Source: CAZEPT01 sp964626965
Lineage (GTDB): Bacteria; Patescibacteriota; Minisyncoccia; Phycocordibacterales; UBA9973
Length of the DNA: 64,000 nt
Assembly (NCBI GenBank): GCA_964626965.1
Contig: CAZVHB010000005.1
Span: forward strand, 14,528 to 78,527
Direction of reading: 5' to 3'
In this document: positions 52,027 to 60,758 of the stretch, piece by piece
Layout: each line of letters starts with the position of its first letter
Position numbering within the stretch: the stretch's first letter is position 1
The notes under the pieces: model-generated
What the model was told of the DNA's origin: nothing
Database searches by the model: none
The model's input: the letters and a program-made list of their open reading frames with translations, nothing else
Made by a program: the position numbers and the translations under genes

Positions 52027-53094
52027 CTAGAGTGGTTTTGGGGTTGGATTGTTGAATGGTGGATAAATTTCTTTATCTATCTTCCGAGTAAAACAGGTTC
52101 GTCCTACATCATGGCTCCAATTTTCGTTTTGTGCACCGGCATAGCCTGGCATACCACCGACAGAACTCGTGCTCACTGCTTTGTCATACATCGGCATTGG
52201 ATACACCCCACCATTTTCTTGCCAACCTTGTGGAATAGATTTACTAAATGTTGCACAGAGCTGAAATTCGAGATCAGTAGTTTTTAGATACTCATAATTT
52301 ACTCCCTTTTGAAATTCTGGATCTTTCGGAATAACTTGCCAACTATTGAGTGGATCGATAAGATCAGTAAGTGTTGTTGGTAATTTTTCTCTTTGTTGCC
52401 AATACGTAATCACTTGGCTCTGAATATTTTGTAAATCTTCTATTCGTTTTTGATCGAGACGAAGTGCACGTTGACTACTTGGTGTACCAATCACAGAGAA
52501 ACTATAGATAATACCTGCAAGTACAAAAACAAGTGCAATACCTGGGAACAAAAAATTAATCTTAAAAGGTTTGTGCAAGTCTGCGTTTAATTCTTGAAAA
52601 TAGTACCAAAAAAGTGTCGCTGTTATAAGTAAGACGCTTCCGACTTTAAGTAAAAATCGTGTAGTCAATTCTCCTGAGATAAAATAACGAACAAGCGTGA
52701 CGAGGTCCACTGCAACAACAACCACGACAAGAAAGAGTATAAGATAGAGCGCCCATTTACGAAGTGTGTTATTGTGTGTGCTTAGATTTTGACGAGAAAA
52801 CTTTGCCCAAAAATGTGCAAGAACAATGTAGATAGGAAAAAATATAATCACCGTAGCCAAAGTGGTTCTGATGCCTTCAAAATTATATGTATTGTACCCA
52901 TATTGATATGTCGCATTCAGTACATCCGGAAATGCTTGATTGAGTGTCTCAAAGATAAGATTGATAAATGAAATTGAGACAGTCAGGAGTGCAATAAGTG
53001 TACCAAGTGTAAGAAAAAAATATTGTGGCGTCATTCGAGTACTGTGATGAGTACCCCCTGTGTGCGATATGGTTGTTGTTTGTTCTGTGTTCAT
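52027..53094 (-). CDS. Multi-helix membrane protein (DUF5671-like)
   Basis: 355 residues. Five membrane helices: about 25-48, 75-98, 112-135, 142-160, 178-198 (for example LYLILFLVVVVVAVDLVTLV). An extracytoplasmic C-terminal part of about 150 residues has QVITYWQQREKLPTTLTDLI and WQVIPKDPEFQKGVNYEYLK, which looks like a pseudopilin-like or ligand-binding domain. The N-terminal part matches the DUF5671 type frequent in this group. Function unknown. Confidence 0.7.
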   Translation of the reverse strand: MNTEQTTTISHTGGTHHSTRMTPQYFFLTLGTLIALLTVSISFINLIFETLNQAFPDVLNATYQYGYNTYNFEGIRTTLATVIIFFPIYIVLAHFWAKFSRQNLSTHNNTLRKWALYLILFLVVVVVAVDLVTLVRYFISGELTTRFLLKVGSVLLITATLFWYYFQELNADLHKPFKINFLFPGIALVFVLAGIIYSFSVIGTPSSQRALRLDQKRIEDLQNIQSQVITYWQQREKLPTTLTDLIDPLNSWQVIPKDPEFQKGVNYEYLKTTDLEFQLCATFSKSIPQGWQENGGVYPMPMYDKAVSTSSVGGMPGYAGAQNENWSHDVGRTCFTRKIDKEIYPPFNNPTPKPL

Positions 53095-53156
53095 AGATAT
53101 ATAAAGTAATTAATGATAATATATACAGTATACAAGGTAACTTAGCTTTTCCCAAT

Positions 53157-53807
53157 ATGTTAAAACAAATTCAAAAAAGAAAACCAACAGACCTAGAACA
53201 ATTCTCAATCAAAGCAACTCGCTGGGTTGGATCAACTCAATCTCTTTCTGTACACACAGTGCTTTTTTCTCTCGCTTTCATACTTGTTGTATTCGGTATT
53301 CCTTTTGATAAAGTGCTCCTCGTGCTCACCACGATTGTGTCACTTGAAGCAATTTATCTTTCCATCTTTATCCAGATGTCAGTGAACCGTACCACACGCA
53401 GACTCCACGCTGTCTCAAAAGACATTGAAGAAATTCAAGCGGATGTTGAAGAGATTTCTGAAGATGTTGGCGAAATTCAAAAAGATGTCGAGGAAATCAG
53501 TGAGGATGTTGATGAAATTCAGAAAGATGTCGAGGAAATTTCCGAAGATGTGGAAGGTATTGAAAAAGACGTTGATGAGCTCCAAAAAGATATTGAAGAA
53601 ATTGGAGAAGACGTTGAAGGCATTCAGAAAGAAGTTGAAGAAATCGGAGACGATGTCGAAGAATGGTCTGAGGATGAAGAAAAAGAAGAGAAGAAAGAAG
53701 CTCAAGAAAGAAAGTCCGACCTCGCTCGGTTAAACCGCATCGAAGAAACACTCGAACTATTACTGACTGAAATAAAAAATGAAAAAGTAAAGAATAAGAA
53801 AAAATAA
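53157..53807 (+). CDS. DUF1003-like membrane protein with long heptad-repeat coiled coil
   Basis: 216 residues. Residues 1-80 hold two membrane helices (LFSLAFILVVFGIPF, LLVLTTIVSLEAIYLSIFI) with the WVGSTQSL approach seen in DUF1003 proteins. Residues about 85-170 are a nearly perfect array of 7-residue units of the form (D/E)VEEIxxD, about twelve in a row, predicting a long acidic coiled coil; a Lys/Glu-rich tail follows. The DNA shows the same 21-bp period, so the array probably grew by duplication. Confidence 0.8.
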   Translation: MLKQIQKRKPTDLEQFSIKATRWVGSTQSLSVHTVLFSLAFILVVFGIPFDKVLLVLTTIVSLEAIYLSIFIQMSVNRTTRRLHAVSKDIEEIQADVEEISEDVGEIQKDVEEISEDVDEIQKDVEEISEDVEGIEKDVDELQKDIEEIGEDVEGIQKEVEEIGDDVEEWSEDEEKEEKKEAQERKSDLARLNRIEETLELLLTEIKNEKVKNKKK

Positions 53808-53848
53808 AAAAACTCTTCCAGGAATTGGAATCCTGGAAGAGTTTTTTG
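53807..53848. terminator. Symmetric terminator between convergent genes
   Basis: ACTCTTCCAGGA / TCCTGGAAGAGT stem with A- and T-runs. Confidence 0.9.
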
Positions 53849-53868
53849 TAAAATAATAGATTGGTATT

Positions 53869-54684
53869 TTACACCTGACTATCAACACGAATGGAAACAT
53901 TAACATCGAACATTTGTCTGGCGTCTTTAAGATATGCAATGGCTTTTTTAATATCCAAATGGTCGTCTGGTGTCCTCAGTTTTCCTTCAGCATCAATAGA
54001 CACATAAGGAAAGCTCAAAACCAAAGGTTGTAATAGTTCAGGAAGTCTTTCAGATGACAAACCGCCGGCAATACCGAACCCCATATTATAAGCGAGTTTA
54101 CTAGAATATAATCTACCTAAGCATCGTTCAACAAATTCAATATCAAAAGGAATACCAAGCCCCCCGCTCGGATCAATGAGCACATAATCAACCATATTTT
54201 CATATTGTTTCAATTTCTCTTCCAGTTTTTCAGGAGAGTGATCAATTTCGGAAAGTGCTTTACCACCACATTGCAGGACGATTGTTTTTCTCTTGCGTTG
54301 TATATTCTTTCTAATGTTTTCCACCTCCAACTGTTGGAGTATTTTTGGATTAGGCCAAACAAGGTTTAACTGAAATCCATCAAAATACGGACCGGATAAA
54401 CTCTGAATATGAAGGAGTTCTTGTAAAATAACATCACTATCTTCCTCTTTAGTATTATAGTGAACCAAGTTGAGAGCACAGGGATGATCGGTAAATAATG
54501 CCGGAATTACTTCTGGCTTCGGATAACGATTTGGCCATTTATTAGGAATACCCTTAATGGTTTTTCCACTGACCAGAACTCCAATCATTACTTTTTGATT
54601 AGAATCTTTAGGGACTGTTTGCAATACTGTATCTACTTCGAGGGGACTCATAAAGCCAGTAATGCCGATGTACTGTTTTTTCAT
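53869..54684 (-). CDS. Probable TIM-barrel protein (PRAI-like)
   Basis: 271 residues from the ATG at 54684. The start KKQYIGITGFMSPLEVD and the late strands VDYVLIDPSGGLG, GFGIAGGLSSERLPELL and VSIDAEGKLRTPDD give a beta/alpha-barrel pattern similar to phosphoribosylanthranilate isomerase, including an Asp after the final strand. The usual N-terminal KICG Cys is missing, and no trp genes are near, so the reaction is open. An ATG at 54780 inside the ATPase gene is not used. Confidence 0.6.
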   Translation of the reverse strand: MKKQYIGITGFMSPLEVDTVLQTVPKDSNQKVMIGVLVSGKTIKGIPNKWPNRYPKPEVIPALFTDHPCALNLVHYNTKEEDSDVILQELLHIQSLSGPYFDGFQLNLVWPNPKILQQLEVENIRKNIQRKRKTIVLQCGGKALSEIDHSPEKLEEKLKQYENMVDYVLIDPSGGLGIPFDIEFVERCLGRLYSSKLAYNMGFGIAGGLSSERLPELLQPLVLSFPYVSIDAEGKLRTPDDHLDIKKAIAYLKDARQMFDVNVSIRVDSQV

Positions 54685-54751
54685 TTTTTTATAAATTTTA
54701 AAGTTAAACAAATTTTTTACAACTATATATAAAAAATTAAAAACTGTCAAT

Positions 54752-56119
54752 TTATAGTAAATTTTCTTCCTCACCTGCAATCCCTTTTTTTACTTCTGTG
54801 ATTGGTGACGCGTATGTACGTCGTGAAGCCTCTAGAATCTGTTCTCGATACGAAGTATGTGTTGGTTTGAGTACTTGCAACGTCTCAGCAGAAAATGGAT
54901 CGTATGATTCGCCGTCTATCGTCATCTTAATATAAAATTCTCCAACACCTAAGTTAATTAAATCTTTTGCATCAAACACTGGGGCAAATTCACTCTTAAG
55001 CTTCAGCGCATCATCTCCACCGAGACGAAATGCAATAATCGAACCAACGTTTCCAAGTACTGCTTGTTGAACTTTTGGTAATAATTGCCCGACATACTGA
55101 TGTGCAACAGTGAGATTGATACCATATTTACGAGCTTCCGAGAGGATATTTTCAAAGGTATCGGTCACGACATTTTGAAATTCATCAACATACAGATAAA
55201 AATCATTTCGTGTTTCTTTATCCTGTTTTGCGCGAGCCATACCAGCTTGTTTGATTTTGGTAATAAACATTGAACCAAAGAAAGAAGAATTTTCTTCACC
55301 AATCTTCCCTTTTGACAGATTGATCAAAATTATCTTATTCTCATTCATTAATTTTTCTAAATCAATTTTATTTTCTTTTTGTTCGAAAATATACCGAAGC
55401 ATCGGATCAGAGAGAAATTGCCCAAGCTTATTCACCAAAGGAACAATCGCATCAGTATCAAATTTATCTGACCAATCAGTAAATTCCAAAGTCCAAAAAC
55501 GCTTCACCATATCATCTTGAATATGTTCAACTACTTTCTGTCTATATGCATGATCAGTAAGCATCGAAATCATTCCACGCATAGTCGCGTGTGGATAGTC
55601 GAGGAGCGCAAGTGTGGTAAAACGAAACACATGTTCGAGTCGTGGAGTCCAATTTGAATCGAATTGTTTTTGTAAAACTTCAATCAAACCCTGCGTGAGC
55701 TGATGTTTAAATGTAGGGTCAACATTCGCGAGTGGATTAAATGCGACAGGAAAATCTACATCACCTGGGTCAATAATACAAACATCTTGTATTCTATTTT
55801 CTGGAATAAAATCCAGTATCTCATCAATAAGCTCACCATGCGGATCAACAATACATACACCATGTCCGTACGCAATATCTTGACGAATCATGAGTTCTTG
55901 GAGCTTTGATTTACCGACACCTGACTTCCCAATAATATAGAGGTGACGTCTTCGATCAGCACGCTTGATACCAAAAATATATCTCTTTTCTTCAAGTGAG
56001 GCGACATAGTTTGTACGCCCAATAAAAGCAACTTCTTCATGAGGAATCTTTCCATACTCAGGAAGCTCTGGTGGAGGTGGAGCATATTTGATGAGTTGAA
56101 TTTTTCCAGCTTTATTCAT
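54752..56119 (-). CDS. VirD4/TraG-like type IV secretion ATPase
   Basis: 455 residues: Walker A in IIGKSGVGKSKLQELM, VDPHGELIDEILDFIPE, Walker B FYLYVDEFQNVV, and the sensor region LTVAHQYVGQLLPKVQQAVL. It lacks N-terminal membrane helices, so it probably docks on a membrane partner such as the protein at 12278-13564. Likely moves DNA or drives a pilus-like machine. The start at 56119 is fixed by TATACT 7 nt upstream (minus strand 56127-56132). Confidence 0.85.
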   Translation of the reverse strand: MNKAGKIQLIKYAPPPPELPEYGKIPHEEVAFIGRTNYVASLEEKRYIFGIKRADRRRHLYIIGKSGVGKSKLQELMIRQDIAYGHGVCIVDPHGELIDEILDFIPENRIQDVCIIDPGDVDFPVAFNPLANVDPTFKHQLTQGLIEVLQKQFDSNWTPRLEHVFRFTTLALLDYPHATMRGMISMLTDHAYRQKVVEHIQDDMVKRFWTLEFTDWSDKFDTDAIVPLVNKLGQFLSDPMLRYIFEQKENKIDLEKLMNENKIILINLSKGKIGEENSSFFGSMFITKIKQAGMARAKQDKETRNDFYLYVDEFQNVVTDTFENILSEARKYGINLTVAHQYVGQLLPKVQQAVLGNVGSIIAFRLGGDDALKLKSEFAPVFDAKDLINLGVGEFYIKMTIDGESYDPFSAETLQVLKPTHTSYREQILEASRRTYASPITEVKKGIAGEEENLL

Positions 56120-56143
56120 ATAAAATAGTATAGCTTTTTTACT

Positions 56144-56172
56144 TTGACTAAACAATCTTTATTTGCTTTAAT
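56144..56172 (+). promoter_or_regulatory. Promoter of the 56195 gene
   Basis: TTGACT, 17-nt spacer, TTTAAT, back to back with the -10 box of the VirD4-like gene (AGTATA, 56127-56132). Confidence 0.6.
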
Positions 56173-56194
56173 AGACGAAACAAAAAAATGTACT

Positions 56195-56668
56195 ATGAAA
56201 AATTATCCTCCACACATCTACGTTGGTGTATTTAGTCCAATGTTTCGAATACACCGAACACTCTTTTTTGACCTGACGAAAACGTATTCAGATTTAGCCA
56301 TTGTCGCATATCCTGGTGCTCATTTAGATACAGCTGACACAACCAATATGTTGGGCATATATCAAATACCTGATGAAAAAATTCATGTTATCCCAACACT
56401 CAACGAAAAAGAACAATTGAGATCTTATGCGCAACACGCAGAGAAAATTTTCTGCGACTTTTACACAGAAGAAGAAAAATGGTTCTTGCATGAACAAACA
56501 CTCCATGAGGAATTTAAAGAATTTCTCCCAAAAATCAGTTGGATCGAGATAGCAGAGGAACATAAAAATGTATCGAGTAAAGCATTTTGGGGTGAGCCAG
56601 AACGACACAACAAATGGGTCCATCCAGATGTATTTCAGTTATTTGTCAAAAACAAAATCCTCACATAG
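56195..56668 (+). CDS. Unknown 157-residue protein
   Basis: Starts KNYPPHIYVGVFSPMFRIHR and continues with a Rossmann-like order of strands and helices (LAIVAYPGAHLD, KIHVIPTLNEKEQLR, AEKIFCDFYT). The GVFSPMFRIHR segment recalls a worn nucleotidyltransferase HxGH region but the motif is not intact. An ATG at 56144 would lie on the -35 box and is not used. Followed by a strong terminator. Confidence 0.6.
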   Translation: MKNYPPHIYVGVFSPMFRIHRTLFFDLTKTYSDLAIVAYPGAHLDTADTTNMLGIYQIPDEKIHVIPTLNEKEQLRSYAQHAEKIFCDFYTEEEKWFLHEQTLHEEFKEFLPKISWIEIAEEHKNVSSKAFWGEPERHNKWVHPDVFQLFVKNKILT

Positions 56669-56673
56669 AAGAC

Positions 56674-56708
56674 AAAAAGGGTTGCGACGTAGTCGCAACC
56701 CTTTTTTT
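56674..56708. terminator. Symmetric terminator between convergent genes
   Basis: AAGGGTTGCGAC / GTCGCAACCCTT stem, GTA loop, T-run. Confidence 0.9.
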
Positions 56709-56729
56709 AATTTCTCTATTTTTTAATAC

Positions 56730-57971
56730 TTACACAGTGTATCCCATCTTTGTCGCTATTCGTTCAAGAGCAACAATGAATGCAGAGCGTCGCATGTCTG
56801 TTTTGAGATCAACTGATTTAGTATAAATAATCATTGCTTCTTCATCTAGAATATCTTTCATTTTTTTATTCACATCAGATTCTGACCATTTTTCATTTTT
56901 GAGATTTTGTTCCCATTCAAATGTAGATACGGTTACACCTCCTGAGTTTGCGAGAATATCTGGTACAACAGGAATTCCCCTTGTGTAGAGCATCTCATCT
57001 GCTTCTGGAGTGATTGGACCATTGGCAAGTTCGAGAATAAATTTAGCTTGGATTTGATTTGCATTATCTTCACGAATTTGATTTTCAAGCGCAGCTGGAA
57101 TAAGCACATCACATGGTAATAAAAGAAGCTCCTCATTAGTAATCGTCTGTGAGCCGGGGAAACCAACGACTGTTTTATTTACATCTTTAAACGCATTTAA
57201 TTCTGCGACAGAAATTCCATCTGCCTTATAGATAGCTCCTTTTGAATCAGATACAGCAACTATTTTATGACCGTGGTTTTCAAAAATCTCTGAAGCATTT
57301 CCTCCGACATTTCCAAATCCTTGCACCACAACAGTACAACTCTCTGGAAGATTAAATTTTGCACGGAGTACGTCAAATACATAAAATCCCCCCATACCTG
57401 TAGCAGCACTTCGTCCTTCTGATCCACCAAGTTCTAGTGGCTTTCCAGTAAATGTCGCCTTTCTCATATCACCGGTGATCTTTTCGTATTCATCGGTCAT
57501 CCAGCCCATGATCTCACCCGTCGTATTTACATCCGGTGCTGGAACATCTTTCTCTGGCCCAAGAATCGGCGCCATGCCTTTGACCCATCCACGAGAGAGT
57601 GCTTCGAGTTCTGTTTTTGAAAGTTCTTTTGGGTTCACAGTCACGCCACCTTTTCCTCCACCCATTGGAATATTTGCAACTGCACATTTGAGAGACATCC
57701 AAAATGCGAGTGCTTTCACTTCATTGATATCAGTATCTTGATGAAAACGAATCCCCCCTTTGTATGGACCGCGTGCATTGTTGTGTTCAACACGATAGCC
57801 TTCAAATACTTTCAAAATACCATTATCCATTTTTACTGGAATAGAAATCCGAACTTCTCGTTCTGGGTGAGAAATTTGTTCCAAAAAATCTTTTGGAAAT
57901 TGTTTAACACTGTTCGCGCGACTCAATTGCATGAGGGCATTTTCAAATGGATTGTGCATTATGTAACTCAT
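56730..57971 (-). CDS. gdhA: Glutamate dehydrogenase (Glu/Leu/Phe/Val family)
   Basis: Interconverts glutamate and 2-oxoglutarate plus ammonium. 413 residues: substrate loop PMGGGKGGVTVNPKELS with the conserved Lys residues, PAPDVNTTGEIMGWM, and the Rossmann motif VVQGFGNVGGNASE. C-terminal ANSGGVTVSTFEWEQNL matches the hexameric short form. It is one of few metabolic enzymes here. The start may be at 57971 or at the internal Met four codons later. Confidence 0.94.
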   Translation of the reverse strand: MSYIMHNPFENALMQLSRANSVKQFPKDFLEQISHPEREVRISIPVKMDNGILKVFEGYRVEHNNARGPYKGGIRFHQDTDINEVKALAFWMSLKCAVANIPMGGGKGGVTVNPKELSKTELEALSRGWVKGMAPILGPEKDVPAPDVNTTGEIMGWMTDEYEKITGDMRKATFTGKPLELGGSEGRSAATGMGGFYVFDVLRAKFNLPESCTVVVQGFGNVGGNASEIFENHGHKIVAVSDSKGAIYKADGISVAELNAFKDVNKTVVGFPGSQTITNEELLLLPCDVLIPAALENQIREDNANQIQAKFILELANGPITPEADEMLYTRGIPVVPDILANSGGVTVSTFEWEQNLKNEKWSESDVNKKMKDILDEEAMIIYTKSVDLKTDMRRSAFIVALERIATKMGYTV

Positions 57972-58063
57972 TTATTTATACTTGGGACTTTTAGTATTCC
58001 AAGTATACCCCCACACCGAAACAAACGCAAAATGACATACAAAGGGGTGGTGCATAAGTATCA

Positions 58064-58092
58064 TTGACTCAAAAGAAATACAGGAGTACAGT
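58064..58092 (+). promoter_or_regulatory. Promoter of a three-gene small membrane protein cluster
   Basis: TTGACT, 17-nt spacer, TACAGT, with a 42-nt AT-rich leader before the ATG at 58135. Confidence 0.65.
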
Positions 58093-58134
58093 AAAAATGA
58101 GACTTTATTTTTTCATTAAAAACCCAATTTTTTT

Positions 58135-58395
58135 ATGACAACTTTAATACTTTTAACCAGAGCCCTGCAAAACACTGACGAAACAATTAATATTCTTTGG
58201 TTCATGTTTCTTATTATTTTTAGCCTGATAATCCTCGCAGTAACCATCACACAAATGGTGAAATGGTACAAGAAAGGTAAATGTAATGAAGAAGAAGTTC
58301 AGGCAAGTATTGCCCAAGCGCTTCAGAACAGCAAGAACCTTAAAGAGGAATACTTTGGTGGTGAGCAGTTAAAAACACTCAAAAGACACACCTAA
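58135..58395 (+). CDS. Small single-helix membrane protein (86 aa)
   Basis: A short N-terminal part, one strong membrane helix (about 20-43, LWFMFLIIFSLIILAVTITQ), then a charged helix with QASIAQALQNSKNLKEEYFG. First of three tiny membrane-protein genes in a row on one transcript. Unknown function; the layout resembles subunits that dock on a larger membrane machine. Confidence 0.6.
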   Translation: MTTLILLTRALQNTDETINILWFMFLIIFSLIILAVTITQMVKWYKKGKCNEEEVQASIAQALQNSKNLKEEYFGGEQLKTLKRHT

Positions 58396-58425
58396 ATTTA
58401 TTTTTTCACCCTTAAAAAATTTGTT

Positions 58426-58566
58426 ATGGTACCACTTTTATTCCTTATCTTAGGAAGTTTAATTTTTCCAAGCATGGCGAGTGTACTCCTATTCACAAAC
58501 CAACTGGATAGACTCCTACCTGATATTTTCTCCGACTGGAAAAATATACACGACTTCGTCAAATAA
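58426..58566 (+). CDS. Tiny membrane protein (46 aa)
   Basis: Starts MVPLLFLILGSLIFPSMASV, so the first 25 residues are a membrane helix or signal-like segment; ends with a polar tail DIFSDWKNIHDFVK. It lies 30 nt after the 86-aa gene. No database-type identity can be claimed. Support comes from position in a cluster with its own promoter and terminator. Confidence 0.45.
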   Translation: MVPLLFLILGSLIFPSMASVLLFTNQLDRLLPDIFSDWKNIHDFVK

Positions 58567-58590
58567 TTTTGTTCACTTAAATCATATGCC

Positions 58591-58728
58591 ATGTCACACA
58601 TTTCACAGGAAATATTTCAAATTGTTATGGGATCAATCCTGTATCCCCTTCTGATACTATTTCTCATCTCTGGAGTAGTGATGACATTCATTACTACAAC
58701 AAACAAAAAAACTGGTGGAGGATTTTAG
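58591..58728 (+). CDS. Tiny membrane protein (45 aa)
   Basis: A short polar start (SHISQEIFQIVMG), one membrane helix (ILYPLLILFLISGVVMTFI) and a polar TNKKTGGGF end. It lies 24 nt after the 46-aa gene and precedes a good terminator. Function unknown. Confidence 0.45.
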   Translation: MSHISQEIFQIVMGSILYPLLILFLISGVVMTFITTTNKKTGGGF

Positions 58729-58779
58729 TTCTTTATATTTTATTATTTATACAAGTTGATTCTCAACTCCACCACAAAG

Positions 58780-58809
58780 ACGCTTACCCGCCATAGTAAG
58801 CGTTTTTTT
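58780..58809 (+). terminator. Terminator of the small membrane protein cluster
   Basis: ACGCTTAC / GTAAGCGT stem and seven T. Confidence 0.85.
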
Positions 58810-58830
58810 ATTTTTTAATTCTTATCTAAC

Positions 58831-58874
58831 AATACAAAATGGGGCGGACCTTCGGCCCGCCCCATTTTGTATAT
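58831..58874. terminator. Symmetric terminator of the ABC transporter gene
   Basis: TACAAAATGGGGCGG / CCCGCCCCATTTTGTA stem with a tight loop. Confidence 0.88.
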
Positions 58875-58911
58875 TGTATTTTTCTATCACCTACAACCTA
58901 GCACCTACCAC

Positions 58912-60675
58912 TTACTCAATAAACCCTCCAGCTTGCAAGTCCCATAATTTTTTGTACAAACTCTTCTTGTTTTTCAGCAACTTCTTGTGATCTCCATCTT
59001 CAATAATACATCCTTGATCAATCACAAGTATCCGATCCATGTGCTGGATTGTAGAGAGTCGATGCGCGATAACCATCACAGTCTTTCCTTCCATAAGGAC
59101 GTTCAGTGCATCTTGGATAAGACGCTCACTCTCACTATCGAGCGCGGATGTTGCTTCGTCGAGAACCAGTATCGGCGCGTTTTTGAGTATTGCCCGCGCT
59201 ATAGCCACACGCTGACGTTCACCGCCTGAGAGCTTGATCCCTCGTTCACCAACGAGTGTATTATATCCTTCCGGCAGACTCGAAATAAATTCATGCGCAT
59301 GGGCTTTTTTGGATGCTTCTACTACTTCTTCATCTGTTGCATCACGCCTCCCATAACGAATATTATCCATAAGCGACCTGTGAAAAAGCGCCGGATCCTG
59401 GGGAACAAAGCCGATTGCATTATGAAGTGAGTCTTGTGTCACCTCTTTGATATTTTGACCATCGATTTGTATGGAACCTGTCGTCACATCAAAGAATCTC
59501 AAAAGGAGTTTTACAAAAGTACTCTTCCCAGCACCAGACGGACCAATGAGTCCAATTTTTTGACCTGGAATAATTTCGACATTCAAATCAGAAAGTGCTT
59601 CATTATTTTCATTGTACGAAAAGGTTACCTTATCAAATACAATTTTTCCCTCTCGCACAGTCAATTCTTTCGCACCAGGAACATCCTGAACTTCATGTGG
59701 TGTTTCGAGGATCTCTACCATTTCCCGTGCATCAGCGTAAGCTTCATATATCATACGGATACTAAACCCGAGACTATTAAGATATGTAAATGACCCAACA
59801 ACATAGAATTGAAATAAAACGAATTCACCGCTCGTCACTGTACCTAGCGACCAACCAAGGATCGAATATTTAAGGATGAAGAATTCAAATAAGATAAATA
59901 AAAAAGCTTGTATTGTAAAAATAGTATCGCCGAATAGCCATTGTCGCAATTTTTTCTTGCGCCATGACTTTTCAACAGTTTCTCTCAATGTTAATTCATG
60001 ATCCTCTGCAGAGAAGACAAGAATTGCATTATTCCCTGAGATACTATCAGCGTTAAATCCAACAATCCGTGACATCGCGTCACTCGCAGGCTTGTCATAT
60101 TTCATTTTTAAAATAGCAGAAACAATATTGTATAAAACTATAAAGATAGAGCCCAAAATAAAGAGCAGGCCGATTTTTTTATTAACCGAAAAAATAATAA
60201 TACTTGCTCCGGTAAGTTGCACAAGCAGTGGCAGAATAACCGTTTCCAGCTGAAAAATAATTCCCTGGAATGAACTCGAGTAGTCATTGATCTTCTTTGC
60301 CAAAGAACCACTGAATGAATTGGCAAAAAATGTATGAGAATGATGGAGCGTGTATTCAAATGCTTTGTTGCGTAAAATAGAATTAGATTTTACTAAAAGT
60401 ATTGTCATCACATATTCTTTTGCTCGGGTAATGAACCAGATGAATAACTTTAAAGATATAATCAGATACACAAGATTCAGTACTGTGCTGTATTCTTCAT
60501 ATCTATTTTTACTGACGATATCTATTATCTGTTTCAGATAGAGAGGAATTTTTAGTCCTAGGTACGTTGCAAACATGACAACAATAAAAAGAACAACCAG
60601 TATCCAACACCGGTTTCCGAGAAATTGTATATATCTTCTCAAGAAGTTATAACTCTTTTTTTCTTTCAATTTCAT
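58912..60675 (-). CDS. ABC exporter, half transporter (MsbA-like)
   Basis: 587 residues: six membrane helices in the first 330 residues and a nucleotide-binding domain: Walker A IGPSGAGKSTFVKLLLRF, Q-loop VPQDPALFHRSL, signature KLSGGERQRVAIARAIL, Walker B ILVLDEATSALDSESE, H-loop IAHRLSTIQHMDRIL. Acts as a homodimer by family; substrate (lipid, peptide or drug) unknown. TATTAT lies 6 nt before the start. Confidence 0.92.
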   Translation of the reverse strand: MKLKEKKSYNFLRRYIQFLGNRCWILVVLFIVVMFATYLGLKIPLYLKQIIDIVSKNRYEEYSTVLNLVYLIISLKLFIWFITRAKEYVMTILLVKSNSILRNKAFEYTLHHSHTFFANSFSGSLAKKINDYSSSFQGIIFQLETVILPLLVQLTGASIIIFSVNKKIGLLFILGSIFIVLYNIVSAILKMKYDKPASDAMSRIVGFNADSISGNNAILVFSAEDHELTLRETVEKSWRKKKLRQWLFGDTIFTIQAFLFILFEFFILKYSILGWSLGTVTSGEFVLFQFYVVGSFTYLNSLGFSIRMIYEAYADAREMVEILETPHEVQDVPGAKELTVREGKIVFDKVTFSYNENNEALSDLNVEIIPGQKIGLIGPSGAGKSTFVKLLLRFFDVTTGSIQIDGQNIKEVTQDSLHNAIGFVPQDPALFHRSLMDNIRYGRRDATDEEVVEASKKAHAHEFISSLPEGYNTLVGERGIKLSGGERQRVAIARAILKNAPILVLDEATSALDSESERLIQDALNVLMEGKTVMVIAHRLSTIQHMDRILVIDQGCIIEDGDHKKLLKNKKSLYKKLWDLQAGGFIE

Positions 60676-60758
60676 TTTTATATAATACCATTTTTTCTGG
60701 TAGCTGAAAACAGAATACTTTCTTTATCATTTCACATTTATCGTTTATACTTATCCAC

